Assembly: GCA_958496175.1 (NCBI GenBank) | Contig: OY292276.1 | Coordinates: 54,573,080 to 54,637,079 of the forward strand | Length of the DNA: 64,000 bases | Reading direction: 5' to 3' | From: Sisyra terminalis | Taxonomy: Eukaryota > Arthropoda > Insecta > Neuroptera > Sisyridae | Position numbers and translations under genes: made by a program | Part shown: piece after piece, positions 22,680 through 35,775 of the stretch | How positions within the stretch are numbered: position 1 is the first letter of the stretch | Layout of the letters: the number at the start of each line of letters is the position of its first letter | The notes under the pieces: model-generated | What the model was told of the DNA's origin: nothing | The model's input: the letters and a program-made list of their open reading frames with translations, nothing else | Database searches by the model: none

Positions 22680-23140
22680 ATAAAATATTGATTATTTATC
22701 GTTCAAATTTGAACGTTCTGTTGGTTGAAATTTGATCGTCCATAACTCAAGAATTGAACTGAAATTTTTCAAAATATTTACCAAAAACTGATTAGATTGA
22801 ATATCATTAAAATTTAATGATAACGAATATCTATTTAACATGCAATTTCATCGATTTAGCTGATGTAATACAGTCGCGGAAGTGCAATTTATTAGAGAAC
22901 TCCCCAAGAAAACATGAAAACCAATTATTTAATTAATTGATAGATTAGGTCTCAAACATGATTTCAACCAAAAAATTCGTCCCGAGGAGCACTGCGTACC
23001 CCTCCGCCAATTTTTTCCCAAAAAAAAATATTTTTTCTTTATTACTTTTGAACCATGAAAAATAAAAAAAAATAGCTATTATCAAAATGAAAGCTGAGGA
23101 TATTTGCTACAAAAATGTTTCTTCAATAATTTCCTGTATG
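22680..23140. other. Non-coding repeat-like sequence, no gene
   Basis: Phrases such as CTTTTGAACCATG and ATTATCAAAATGAAAGCT recur at about 30740-30800, so this is part of a dispersed repeat related to the arms of the long palindromes. Confidence 0.5.
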
Positions 23141-24803
23141 CAGTGGTGGATTTAGGTTCGATACCGCCCTAGGCCTTATTAGATATGCCGCCATTGTTGT
23201 TCCATAGCAAAGTGGTTATCAAGATAAACGATTTTTCAACTTTTTTCCAACAATCACTTATGATTTATACTTCTTCTTTCTGGTCTTGGTTCGCGGAAAA
23301 CTTCAATTTTATAATCATAATCGATTTTTCGTTCTAATTCAGTTTCAATAGAGAAGATTGTCAGGACATTAAGTAAATCTTGGCCCACACTTACATGTTA
23401 GTAACTTTCCCGTTTTTTCAGGGTACAATAAGATCATTCTTCTGAACAATTTAGGGTTGGGATTCAAAAATAGCACAGAGCATTGTCATCTTTAGGGTAA
23501 CATATCTGGAAAATTCCGTAATGCTATATATTCCAAATACTTTCGGATATCTTTAATTTTGACTTTTTAAGAAGATAATGTAAGAGATTTACTTCATTAT
23601 ACGAATACTTTCATTACGAAGATTTCTCCTTAATCGTAAGCATACTAGATTGTTTTAGATAAGTACAACGTATTTCGACTACTAAATACTAAGGTCCAAG
23701 TATTCTGTGTTTCGGTTTTCTTAATGTCTTACATCTTTGCTAAGAAAATAAAAACTTATATGCAATATTTTCCTTTACGTTAACTGAGCTTTCCCTTTAT
23801 TATATACTTTCAGTGATTTACGTTAGTTGGGCAAATCAATGAAGGGTACGTACATATACTATTTGCTTTCAGAAAGAAGTATGTGTTTTAAATTTAAGAT
23901 ATGAATAACAGTTAGCCCAGAGTATATGTTGTACCTCTGCTCCTAGGCAAATCTCTAACTCCAAATTTTAGATGCATAATAATATCATACAGTACTATAA
24001 TGAGGTTGTATTTCAGATTTTTATCTGGCCCCCCACCAAAGATATTGAGCGCAGAGAATTGCAAATTTTGAAAATTTCCAAATTTTGTTATTTTTTATTT
24101 TAAAAAGGCTTAAAGTCTTAGACTTCAAATTTTGTTTTAGGATACAATTAGTACCTAATTGTTTGTAAAAAAAAGTTTTAACATGTTGACTCTTTCCCTT
24201 CCTTCACAATCATTCCGTGAAAATTGGAGTTTTTACAAATGAGAGCTAAAAATTTAGGCTGAAATTTCACCCCTTAGAATTACATTTAGGTGAAAACGTT
24301 TTGTTACAACCTTATAGCTTATATTTTCATGAACCCACTGCTTTTAGTTTCATTTTAATAGAACAAATAGGGCCTGAGATAATCAAGTTTCCGCATACCC
24401 TTAATCGTTAGCATACAAAATTGTTTTAGATAAGTACGACGTATTTCGACTACCAAGTTCGCATAAGATTTTAAATGTTTTGACAAAAAAAAAATCGAAT
24501 TCAGCACAAAGTTCTACGGTTTTAAAAAATACCATCATGATGATCTCTAATTTGTTCTTAAAGTCCCCGGAATACCAGATTTAACAATTGAAAAATGTGA
24601 TGTGATTAATTGGAAAGTAAATTCTATAAAAAATATTTATTGTACTTAACTGAAGATAATCCATACATTTATAGCGAAACTAACTAAAATCAATTTTTGA
24701 ATTTACAATATCCGTGAATTCTTCGCCTTTAAAATTTTACCGCCCATAAATTCGTGCCGCCCTAGACCCAGGCCTCACGGGCCTAGGCGTTAATCCATCA
24801 CTG
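23141..24803. mobile_element. Non-autonomous hAT-like element, 1.66 kb
   Basis: The ends are CAGTGGTGGATTTAGG and TTAATCCATCACTG, with subterminal CCCTAGGCC and GGCCTAGGCG. The 8-bp target duplication CCTGTATG lies at 23133-23140 and 24804-24811. There is no transposase frame inside. Related pieces lie at 8455-8675 and 40790-41960. Confidence 0.85.
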
Positions 24804-24811
24804 CCTGTATG

Positions 24812-25815
24812 TGCAATAGTTTACGTGAAAATGACGGTTGAAAACATACAAAAATTTACATTTTTATAAATCGTGTTACTTTGTTGTTGATATTTCTGAA
24901 AATAATTGGCTTTTCGGGAAAAATCAGGAGCCAAATGATTTATTTCTTTGTAAGCTAAAATTTCTTATCTAGGAAAGTTTCTAAAGCTACTAGATTTTTA
25001 GTAACTCTTCGTGTAAAATATTGAAGAACTAAACTCTTAATTTTTAGGATATCAAAAACTTCGTCAAATGTGAACTAACTATCTTATATTTTTGAAAACT
25101 ATATATTTTGATAAATATTAGAAAAATCCACTAAAATAGTGAAACGAAAAGATGATAATCCATACTTTTACAGAATATTTTGAGTAAATGATAGAATACA
25201 CATCTGAAATATACATTGTTAAGAAAGGTGATAAACCTCTCCCAATAAATACATGTTTAATTAAAAATAAAAAAAGAATGGAGAGTACTTGTTCTTCATC
25301 ACCCTACCGTTCATTTCCAATTATTCTCATTTTCTCTATTGATTTTTTTTCCTTTGTTTATTGTTTAAAGATGTTTTTCTTACTGCGAACGTCTCGCGTG
25401 TTTTGGCACGCATTTTCTTTAAGCAGGCGGCCGCTCCACGTGTCGTACCCCATACTAACGCCTAACGCTTTTCCACTATTACATTTTCCCTTTGTAATTT
25501 ATTTTAATCAGAGAGTGAAAAAAAAACACTAGCATCTTCTGCAAAGTGGTAAGAATTCAATTGTTTCTTACTGTTGCACTTTCAATTGTTAGCTCGTTTG
25601 TCAGCTCAATTGTTAAGGGCAGGTAAAGAAAGAACAATTTTTGTTGCAAGTTTGTTTTTTTACTTGCAACAATCAAGATAGTAATCTTTTTTTGCTAACA
25701 CTTATGTTTATTGAATTTGTTTGTGTTTATGCAAAATAGCGTTGAAATGACAAAAAATTTCAGATTTTAATTATTGCCAGAGAAAAAATTTTTGGAAAAT
25801 TCCCATATGGCAACA
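24812..25815. other. Intergenic, no gene recognised
   Basis: The 114-aa frame at 25188-25532 has no recognisable motif and poor composition. A small GC-richer patch at about 25385-25470 is unexplained. Confidence 0.45.
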
Positions 25816-26120
25816 ACGATAACTCAAAAATTCCTATAATTTTGCATTTGATATAAGTATAAAGTGAAAGTATGCATCTCATATTCTGGTTAAATCTTAA
25901 CACTATCTAGGCAAATTCTTAAAATTTTCTTAACTGATCTATATTGATTAGTGTCCCAAAAAAAAAAAAAAAAATTACGATAATTCAAAAATTCCTATAA
26001 TTTTGCATTTGATGTAAATATAAAGTCAAATTATAATGCATTTCATATTCTGGTTAAATCTTAACACTAGGCAAATTCTTAAAATTTTCTTAACTGATCT
26101 ATGTAGATTAGGGTATCCCA
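25816..26120. repeat. 161-bp direct tandem duplication carrying a hAT-type terminus
   Basis: The units start ACGATAA at 25816 and 25977. Each contains CCTATAATTTTGCATTTGAT and TGGTTAAATCTTAACACT and ends in TTAGxGTxTCCCAAA. The second unit's end is the left terminus of the hAT-like element at 26109. Confidence 0.8.
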
Positions 26121-26299
26121 AAGAAAAAAAAATTTTTTTTTCAACGCGTACCCCCTAATTTTATTTGAATGTTGTTAAAACGATTGAAAATAAATTTTCA
26201 TGCAACTAGAACCACTGCAACCCGTGCCGACTTGCATTGAAGCATATTAATCCTTGTATATGAAGGCGCATGGGAGTTAACGTATGGATATGCTATCTA

Positions 26300-27290
26300 T
26301 TGCTTATTTGTTAAATTTTTTTTTCCTGTTTTCGTGTATTTGCAATCTGTCCCTGAACAATGAGCAAATTTGATCTACGTCCACGCTCCATATTGAGTCA
26401 AATCGGTTCCTTGAACTTACTCCCTGTGAGGCAATTCCAGAAACGTGTAGCACTTCAGTCTATTGTTCTCTCCGCTGTTGTCAAATAGGCTGATCGCCAG
26501 ATGATTGGCATGGTCTTCCAGTCTTTTTTGATATTTTTGGCTGAATCTGGCGATCTCTTCCCTCACGGTGACCACCTTCAGGTCTTTTGTATGTCGTGGT
26601 TAGTGATATACCATGGGGCGTTCGTAATGAGCTTGAGTGTCTTAGACTGAAAGCGCTGGATGATATCCACATTGGAGTTGGTAATTATTCCCCACAGTTC
26701 GATGCCGTAGGTTCAAACTGGCTTCAGAATTACTTTGTATTACATTAGTTTATTGACCAGGGACAATTGCGACCTGCAACCAATCAGCCACTGCTGTTGA
26801 CGGCATTTGGACTTTAAACTGGTCTCTTTTGGCAACTATATGTCTCCGCCACGTTAGTCTTCTGTCCAAGTGCATTCCGAGATACTTGACTTCTGTCGTC
26901 TGCTGCACCTGATGGTTGTTGAGATATACCGGTGGACAGGTATCTCGCCGAGTAGTGAATGCCACATGAACAGATTTGGCATCATTGACTTTCATTTGCC
27001 ATTTATTAAGCCATGGTTCCAGATCGTTGAGGGCCCTTTGTAATTTTTCGGTCGCAACCTGTGGGCATTGATCTGTCGCCATGATCGCAGTGTCGTCCGC
27101 GTATGTTCCAATTACCACATTGTCAGTAATGGGCAGATCTGCCATATAAATTAGGTACAGTATGGGTTCCAATATGCTACCTTGTGGCACCCCAGCACCG
27201 ATCAGGTGTAGTCCCGATTGATCTTCGTTGTAGCTGACAAATAAATTTCTATCCTCCAAGTAGGATTGGGGGCGCGGTAGAGCGGGTGAG
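26300..27290 (-). pseudogene. Jockey-type RT fragment, broken
   Basis: The minus-strand frame at 26750-27259 reads GAGVPQGSILEPILY, YADDTAIMATD (catalytic box intact) and EVKYLGMHLDRRLTWRRHI. It then loses frame near 26750, and the rest (NAPWYITN-like at about 26600-26640) is in another frame with stops. The LGP of the box after GVPQGS has become LEP. The 5' end is truncated near 27290. A 3' untranslated region with CTGTCCCTGAACAATGAGC follows to about 26330 and recurs at 56540-56640. Confidence 0.85.
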
Positions 27291-27889
27291 GTACCACATT
27301 TTCTAACTTTATTTGTTAAAAAAGTTTTTTTTTCATTCAGTCAACATGTCGGTGAATTATGCAGTTCCTAATGAAAATATTTTTAATAGGAAACGTAAAA
27401 CATCAAATTACCGGTTTCAAACTTCCCTAAAACGGGCAAAGATAGGTAATGCAGTTCTATAATATCCATAAAGTGAATTTATTTGTTAATGAATACGCAA
27501 ATTTATTCGCGAATGCATTATTTATTGAGAAAAGGCACATAAACCGATTAAATCTTTGACTAACTATGTAAAAAAACTAACGACCATATATTAAACTTAG
27601 GGACATTTATAAAAAAATTAAAACTAAATTCTACTACAAATAAGTTTGTCTTCTGATGCTAAAATAATGAATTTTCAAACAAATTTGCCCATCTTAACTA
27701 CTAGCACACAATTCTGTACTTTAAAACTTTAACTAAGAAAAATTTCATTACTCCAATATTAGTGGTAGTATTAGATAGGCGTTAGTTCAGTATAAGAAAT
27801 TGTGTGTTTACTACTGAAGTAACTATTGAGATACTGGGATTTAACAATGATGCATTTCTCATAAGTAATTCCTCCATTCAAAGAATTCG

Positions 27890-28790
27890 AAGGGAGAAGC
27901 AAAAAGAGCACGAAAAGCTATAAAAGCCGATTCCCAAAATGAGTATCGAATACTGTAACTGTCCATTAGAATGGTAACTTTTCCTGGCTTTAAATGGATG
28001 AAAATCAAAAGAAAAACAATTACTTATAGTTATTTCTTATGGTAGTAAAGAACAACTTATCGCTGTACCAAAATTGAACAACTCTTCAGGAAGGAGAACA
28101 GGCCATAGGCAATAAAATAAAATGCAAATTCTTTATTATGCTACAACTGCTTTACATATCGATTTTATTAATGGGCCTTCTGTGTTTCTTGAGCAGAAAC
28201 CAAGTAAAGAAATGTTTCCCTTTACGTGCTGCCATCACGTCTACGAATTAGTATTGAAAGGCATGTTTGAAGAAAAAATTAGGCAGACAATTTAAAAGTC
28301 TGGACCTTCGATTGTTGAAAAATTTCAGTGAAAAATAGAAAAATATTGATTTCAAGAAAATACAGAGTAGTACTGAAAAATTATCATACCTCACTGTATC
28401 AGAAATGAACAAAATGTTAAAATTTTACCGAATTGAGTTAACTAAAGAAATCACTTTTGAGAATTAATTTACTGGCTTTTACTATTGACATCCAACACCA
28501 AACCTTGACTGCAATGTAATTTAGCTTTAAAAGCACCTTAGCTGGTGATTTTTTATGCTTTTTAAAGGCCACGAAAGTTTACGAAAAAAATAGACAAATG
28601 GATCTCAAAATAAGCTTTACAGAAGTTCTGCTAGCATTTATGGTATTGCATAGATGAATTGTCAGCCTTGTCCGTTGATGATGATGTAGACCAAAAACCA
28701 AAAGTAAAATTTATACAACCAGTAAACGCTGTATCCCATCGAAAGAAAAATTTATTGACTCATTTTACGGTTAGTTTGGCAAGTAATGAT
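27890..28790 (+). pseudogene. Decayed transposon-type coding region
   Basis: Plus-strand pieces read EQLIAVPKLNNSSG (about 28045-28085), GPSVFLEQKPSKEMFPFT, then CCHHVYELVLKGMFEEKIRQ (about 28165-28290), separated by stops. This wording resembles a repetitive protein type I recall from many insect genomes, with GxGxxLxxKL and LACRHHIYExVL blocks. Because it lies inside hAT-like ends, it may be what is left of that element's own transposase. That link is inference. Confidence 0.45.
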
Positions 28791-29022
28791 ATACATTTTA
28801 TTTATTACTAAGATATATGATAAGGGTAGATAAGCTCATTTTTAATTTCAGAGAAAATCATCGACGACTTTGTTTCAATCGTGTTATATTCTAACTGGGA
28901 AAAGCAAATGTTGAAAAGAAAAACTACTGAATAATGTCCTTTTAATAATAAATACTTAATAAATATAAGATATAGACAAAGCAGTGTTCTATTTACTAAA
29001 TTAACAAAGATCTTATATTCCT

Positions 29023-29829
29023 TAGGGTGATTTTTTTTTACTTTTTTTTTCTTGGTCCTATCGTGAAATTTTGTTGGAAATACCAAAAAAAAAATCCCTG
29101 AAAGTTTGAGCCCTTAATATTAATTTTAAGTCCTCGACCAAGACGTGTAAAGATTTCCCATTGAAAAAAATATACGGAAACTCTGATTTTTTATTTTTAA
29201 ATTTCTATATCTCAGCGGCATTTCAAGGGATCGCTTTTAACAAAATTAGTTTTTCTCAGAATTAAACGCTCTACAAAAGTGCCTATTGCGACAAAGTCGT
29301 AACTCACAACGGTGAGGTAGTACGGGCCACTGAACCTGATTTTTCCGTAAAATTCGCATTTTTTTTGCATTTATCTCGTAAATAACAAGAGCTACGGAAA
29401 AATTATAAATAAAAAACTTGTAGAGAATTTGATTTCCTACAAAAAAGGTCCTGTAGACCAAATCGCTAAGATCAATATTAAACGAGATATTAAGTCTTGA
29501 ATTGATTTTTCAATGGCCCGTTCAGTGCCCGTACTATCTCAACGGTGTGAGTTACGACTTTGTCGCAATGGGCACTTTTGTAGAGCGTTAAATTCTGAGA
29601 AAAAATCATCTTCGGTAAAAGCGATCCCATGAAATGCCGCTGAGATATAGAAATTTAAAAATAAAAAATCAGAGTTTCCGTGTATTTTCAATGGGAAATC
29701 TTTACACGTCTTGGTCGAGGACTTAAAATTAATATTAAGGGCTAATATTAACTTTCAGTGATTTTTTTTTTGGTATTTCCAACAAAATTTCACGATGGGA
29801 CCAAAAAAAGTCAAAAAAAAATCACCCTA
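29023..29829. mobile_element. 807-bp palindromic element with 8-bp target duplication
   Basis: The ends are TAGGGTGATTTTTTT and its complement ATCACCCTA. The arms of about 400 bp pair along nearly their whole length (for example AAGTCCTCGACCAAGACG and its complement). ATATTCCT flanks both sides (29015-29022 and 29830-29837). A half copy lies at 41980-42430 and a shorter piece at 35780-36190. It is nested in the 26109-29991 element. Confidence 0.85.
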
Positions 29830-29999
29830 ATATTCCTGTATGGTTTCTATATTCATTTATATATTAAAAGTTTGATATCAAGTCGGTACGGATTATCGTT
29901 GTTCGATAGCGATAATTTTTAATATTTTAGTTATTTTGGTCAAATAGAAATTCGAAAAAAAATTGTTGCCCTTATAGCTTGGGACACCCTAATGCAGAT

Positions 30000-31137
30000 A
30001 GCTCTGGCTGAACCCTTTTAAATGATGTAGATAAAAAGTACCCCTAACATTCATTTGTTTCAAGAGTGCAGGTAAATACAATTTTATGTAATGCCATTTT
30101 ATATGTACGTCAATGATATTTGTGTATTACACATCTGTGTTATATCTTTGTAGGTATATAATATTATGTGTATGCTAAAGGTGTGACGGAGAAAGATATT
30201 CTGATAACACGTGCAAAAAGGATAATATTTTTCACTTTGTTATTTACGCAAGGTTACATCTAATGGATCCTTACAACATGCCTTGTCGTTGAAAATGGGA
30301 TTTTTGATATGAAAAAACATATAATATTATTATAAATAAAAGGTATCCAATAGGATGGGTCATAAAAAAAATTTTTTACGACTAGTTATGCAAAAAAATT
30401 TAGTTCTTAGATATTCTCGAAAATCCTCATCAAAGCTTAACTATTAATTTTAATGGGAAGGTCCTCTGCGTTATACTTTTGTATACATATTCTGTCAATA
30501 GAAAAAAAAAATTCTTATTCATAACTTAATTATTTGAACAAACTTTTGATTTAATTTTATAGAAAATTAAACGCTCTTTATAAAAGGTCTCTAGTATTTT
30601 TACCGTCAGTCTCACCATTTCAAAGATATGAACGATTGAAGTTTGAAAATTTTAAGAAAAATTTGGTTTTTAGCTTATGATTTCTTTAACTCGTGAATCA
30701 ATATGAATTATAGAATGTGCAATCCAAAAGTTTCTTCTTTATAACTTTTGAACCATGCTAAATACAAATAAAATTGTTATTATCAAAATGAAAGCTAAGG
30801 ATATTTCCTATAAAAAAGGTTCTCAACTAATTTTCAATAAATTCCTTAGTTTGGCCAGAAATTGATGTCGAAAGCGCTAGTATTTTTTTTTTTTTTTGGA
30901 TGAGATCAGATCACGTGCGGACTCTCCGCGCCCTAAATATTGCGAAAATTTTAAATTTCTTCACAAATATGTAAGTTTTTGCTAAAAATCAAAATGGATC
31001 TTTGAAAGTGATAATTTATGCTACAATTTCATTCATTTTATAAATCATTATTATTCTTGGAATTAAGAAATAATAGAAGATAAATGCTTTTTACAAATGG
31101 AAGGTAAATGATTTTCCAATGGTTGCCAAAATAATAT
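30000..31137. other. Repeat-derived intergenic DNA, no gene
   Basis: Phrases shared with 22.7-23.1 kb and with the palindrome arms indicate dispersed repeat debris. I see no protein-like frame. Confidence 0.45.
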
Positions 31138-32141
31138 CACCGGCACACAAAAAAAAAAGTGGTCTGTACTTTTGACCGGACCTACATAAATCTACGTATT
31201 TTGACCCCCTGAACACGACTCCGGGGTCGGTTTGGCCCGTACACCCTCAAAAATTCGAGAAAACTTTAAAAAACCGAAAAAAATGGTTAAAATGGTTAAA
31301 ATCGGCAGTTTTGGTGACATAAAAATTTTTTTGAACTAAACCGAGCATGATTTTCATGTTTTTCGATCCGCTGAATACAAATTCGAAGTTTATGTAGACC
31401 ATAAGCCGTTTTTATCGTAAGAAAATTGCAAAAAACCCTTAAAAATTGTAAAAAATTGCGGCTATTGTTCTAAAATTCGAGATTATATGATGAAAATATA
31501 CTTTTAAATCTCTACAATAGATATTTTGCATTTTATTCTATTTCTGGAATATGATTTTTGAAGATTATTTGGCTAACCGCGATTTTGTTATTTCTATAGA
31601 TTTTTTACGATTAACAAAAAAAATTTTTAATTCCGGATCAATGAACTTCAAATTTATACTAAACAGATTTGCCAACATGTCAAATTTATTATGATTTCAT
31701 TGAAAATTTGATATTTATCACAAGAACTTTGATTTTTCTGAAATTTTCAGGATATTTTTCTATTTACATGGATTTCTAAGAATGGCTGGACCGAATACCT
31801 TCAAGATTTATATTATGCGGATTAGAATACATGAAAATCACGATTTATCTAGCTTACTGTAATTTCTCGCAATTTTCAAAGATTTTTTACAATTTTCTTA
31901 CAATTAAAACAGCTTATGATCTAAATGAACTTCGAATTTGTATTCAGCGGGTCAAAAAACATGAAAATCATGCTCGGTTTAGTTCTAAAAAATTTCTATG
32001 CCACCAAAACTGCCGATTTTAACCATTTTTTTCGGTTTTTTAAAGTTTTCTCTAATTTTTGAGGGTGTACGGGTCAAACCAACCCCGTATGTAGGTCCGG
32101 TCAAAAGTACAGACCACTTCTTTTTTTTTTGTGTGCCGGTG
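31138..32141. mobile_element. 1.0-kb palindromic element, family C
   Basis: The ends are CACCGGCACACAAAA and TTTGTGTGCCGGTG. The arms share GTGGTCTGTACTTTTGACCG and AAAATCGGCAGTTTTGG with their complements. The left arm has about 40 bp (near 31190-31230) that the right arm lacks. I cannot fix a target duplication; TAT or TA is possible. Confidence 0.85.
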
Positions 32142-32149
32142 TATTGTTT

Positions 32150-34130
32150 CGTTGATTGCAGTTTAAATGCACTTACCACATATGTACCAGCGATACCATC
32201 GATATTAACATATTGGAAATTAAAAAAATTACCACAGAATTATTTATTTTTTAAAAGTCATATAATACTTTGTCATTGTTTTGCTAACATTTTAAATGTT
32301 TAAAATGCTACAAAAAGTTTGTTCAAATTAAAAATATATTAAAATATTAATTTTTAATTTCTTGCACCTGGGATTGCTATGAATCTTGAGGTGTTTAGAA
32401 TATTTCCTGTGTGAGGTAAAAAAACAATTATATTTATCAATGTCGATTTTTTACCGAGAAAATTCAATTTTAGTGGCCCCAAATAAAAATTACTTCATAT
32501 CAATTAAAAATTTCATGTCTGGGAAAGTATATTTCATCCGGTAGTTAGTTTTTGATAGTTTTAAGTTTTTTTCTATATTTTTTGACACTTTATTTCCAGG
32601 TTTAAGCTTATGATAGCCGTACCTATGGAGCTTCTCATTTAAAGAAAGAATTTTCCGGTTGAAACATATTATTAGATTCGCTTTTTCGATGAGATTTGCT
32701 ATACCTACAAAATACTTATTTCTAAAATTATTCATGAAAATTATACTCGTTAATATTTTAACGGTATGAAAAACTTACACTTTTTTGCAATTCCGTAAAC
32801 ATTAATTAGCAGATAATTTATTTCTAAATTTGTGCGACAACAAAGAAACAAGCTGCGAATTAAACTCATTTCGTCGAATTTCCCATTTTCCCATGTCCGT
32901 TGTGGCGTGTAATTATCCTTATCCGTTGGAAAAAGTTGCTCGAAATAAATAAGCAAAGTTTCAACTATCAAATAAACAAACGACAATTTTAGTCGAAACG
33001 TTTTGATGTTTCGATTTCATTCGAGAGGAAATTTCTGCGCTCAAAGGATATGATTATGATTGTCGAGGATGATTAGGACGCGGTGTCAGGTGGGACGAAG
33101 GAATTTTGTTTTCTGTTCAATTCACGTTGCACAAAGTCGGTGTCCATGGGGAGCGAATTGGTTTATTTATAGCGATTTTAGTTCCATTTATAACTCGACA
33201 AATTTATTTGAGTTCTATCTTTAGATGTTGAAAGTGTGGAAATGAATCTGAGTGGTAAACAAACGTGGGGCGAGGAAACTGCGATACACAGCCAACGGGG
33301 TGGCGCACTGGAAAAGCGACACAAAACACGGTCAACCATTGAATTTGACAAGGAGGGAAAACACGCAAACGCCCGACTTAATGATGGGGAAAACAGGACA
33401 ATAATTATACAAGTGCAACCGACTGTGTCCTCCGCAAATATTTATCTGCAAAACAGGCAAAGCGTTTGACAAAACGATTATATCATTTCACGAATTTTAC
33501 GAGGGATGAAATAAGGAATTTTCAATGGTTCCCTTGGAAAAAAAATTACAATTGAAAAAAAGTGGGATGAAAACCTTAAAACAGATATATTTAATATTTT
33601 TTTCATTTCAATTCACTATCTACATGAATCCTTTTGTTTCACGTTGATATTATTAGAAATTTACTCAGTAAAAGTCTCACAATAAAAATTCATTTAATTT
33701 TGGGACCTACCTCTAGAATTCAGGGGGTTTTTCGGACAAATAAATATTATATAATGAGATACACGATTTCAAAAGAAGAGAACGAGGAACCAAGGTGAAG
33801 CTTAAAATATAAATTAAACCAATATTTGGGTACTGAGTAGTTTTTGTTTTTTGAAGTGAAAACTTCTTTAGCGTCGTTGTGACTTGAAATTTTATGAAAC
33901 GGAAACGAAAAGCGGCAATTAAAAGAGAAACATATATATAAATCTATAAGATTTAACATGAGAAAGAATGAGGTAGGAAACATTAGCATTTCTTATGGTT
34001 GTGCGGGCCTGCGTATCACGCTACTTGAGAATGGTTTTCATAGCGACCAATAACAACCATGTTAAATTGCTTATTATAATTGCATAAAAATTTCATTATT
34101 TTAATAAAATTAATTTTCAAGTTTGCCGTA
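32150..34130. other. Intergenic, no gene recognised
   Basis: A less AT-biased stretch lies at about 32860-33470 and includes a 77-codon plus-strand frame (33236-33469), but its translation has no recognisable motif, signal peptide or splice context. I leave it uncalled. Confidence 0.4.
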
Positions 34131-34139
34131 AATAAATAC

Positions 34140-34800
34140 GGATTATTGTCATGATAATCAAAAAAAAAGGAAAGAAAACAAGCCTATAAAAACGTCAAAA
34201 GGTGCAACAGAACGAGTTCGTGAATTTCGAGCACGCCGAAAAGCATTATTAAATAAGAAAAATAATAGTTCTTAAACGTTTAATAATGATTCGACTGTGC
34301 AAAATAGTGAAAATTATGATAAAAAGTACTTAAATATTTTCTAACCGCATATTTCGTCCATAATCACGAAATTTCAATAAAATAAAAGGTAATTTAAAAT
34401 TAATTTTGATATCACATAATATTACGAACTGTTTTTCAGGTGCTACTCAAATGAATGTACAGGCGATTTCTTGGGTACTCACAATTTCGTCGAAATATAG
34501 TTGCTCATCAAGAATTTCGTTAAAAATTTTTTAACAATATTTTTGGTCATAATATGTGCTCCTTTTGTGAACGATTGTGATTCCAACGAAATTTAAAACC
34601 ACAACGTTCAGGACATGAAGATTTTTTATGGATAATAATTAAAAATTCAAATTTAAATGATAATATTTTACTGTGCTGCACGTATTTTCAAGCAATCGAG
34701 AAAAATGTAATTCCAACGATGTCCAAAAGCAATAGTTTCAAATATTAAACGATACCTGCATCTTTACCACCACTGGATTTATTTCATACTTCCATTATCA
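34140..34800 (+). pseudogene. Helitron replicase N-terminal relic
   Basis: Plus-strand pieces in changing frames read TSKGATERVREFRARRKALL (about 34180-34250) and then FQAIEKNVIPTMSKSNSFKY and PASLPPLDL (about 34685-34785). They resemble the N-terminus of Helitron-encoded Rep/helicase proteins, where KIPxxSxxNGFxYP and LPPLxxxSERLIxPRIPF precede the Rep domain. Stops and gaps break it, and no Rep or helicase motif follows. The identification rests on recalled motifs. Confidence 0.5.
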
Positions 34801-35775
34801 TAAGCTTTTGTATCGAAAATACAAATTTGGATTCAGGATAAATTTATGTAATTTATATGCTAATAAATCGTAAAATAAACCCTACAATTATCCTACTCAT
34901 AAAATCTTACATTCGTCTCAATATCTTGAAGTTCATCTTTTTTGAAGGTTTCACTTCTACCGCGTGTGCACTGCACACGTATGTTTTTTTTCTTTTTTGT
35001 CGTATAATTTCTTGGGTTTCAAAAAGCTCATATTCTGTCAGGAGAATGGATGAAGAATTAAAAAAATAGTTTCATAATTGTACTAAAATTGTATCATGAT
35101 CTAACATTGAAATTAAAAGAAAAACACTACTTTTTTAAGGATCTTTTGAACTGATAAAGCTTTTATTTATTTTTTTCCTCAGAAGCTACCATTAGCCAAC
35201 AAAACATATCTAAAACTTAGATCAATCAAGGAGGATAAATTTGTCATACTTAAACCACTATAGGATCTTTCTATAAAAATCGCCATAGCATTCTACGATT
35301 AATTCAATTCAGGATAAGATTATTGGTTGGAGTTCACTTACTAACGCTAGATGGCATTTTCCACGTATATTTTAAAAAGCTTGTTTTGAAGTAAGTAAAA
35401 CATTTTTCATATCCGTACGAAGAAGTCCTATATTGTTTGTGCATTAATTTTAAAGATAATATAATTTCCTACAAAAAAAAATGTTTCTTTAGGGGAAATA
35501 CTAATCGCAAAACCTTTCGTTTATGTTGCAATTTAAATTTGTAAAACGCCTTGGATTTTGATGAGCTTTCTCGAATAACAATAGAGGCCCGGCTTAGAGT
35601 TTTTAAATTTGGTAAAATTCGATTCAAAATTATCATTTTTACAGCACTATAGTGATGATACCTCAGAAGTGGTATTTAAATCAAGAATCCTTCAAACTTT
35701 TCCTTTTTTATTCCCTATGTAAATGATATGCAAAGACAGAGAATAACATATTTAAACACGTACGAGTAAAAAAAA
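34801..35775. other. Intergenic, no gene recognised
   Basis: AT-rich sequence. The 70-codon frame at 34857-35069 is without motif. Confidence 0.45.

Larger units (their letters stand above)
26109..29991. mobile_element. Relic of a 3.9-kb hAT-like element with nested insertions
   Basis: Terminal inverted repeats are TAGGGTATCCCAAAG at the left and CTTGGGACACCCTA at the right. The flanks ATGTAGAT (26101-26108) and ATGCAGAT (29992-29999) form an 8-bp target duplication with one mismatch. Inside lie a Jockey RT fragment (26300-27290), a decayed transposon-type coding region (27890-28790) and a palindromic element (29023-29829). TAGGG-type ends with 8-bp duplications fit the hAT superfamily. Confidence 0.7.

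Noticed and set aside
25188..25532. 114-aa frame
   Set aside because: No recognisable motif and no supporting signals.
33236..33469. 77-aa frame in a less AT-biased patch
   Set aside because: No motif, no signal peptide, no splice or promoter context; left uncalled.
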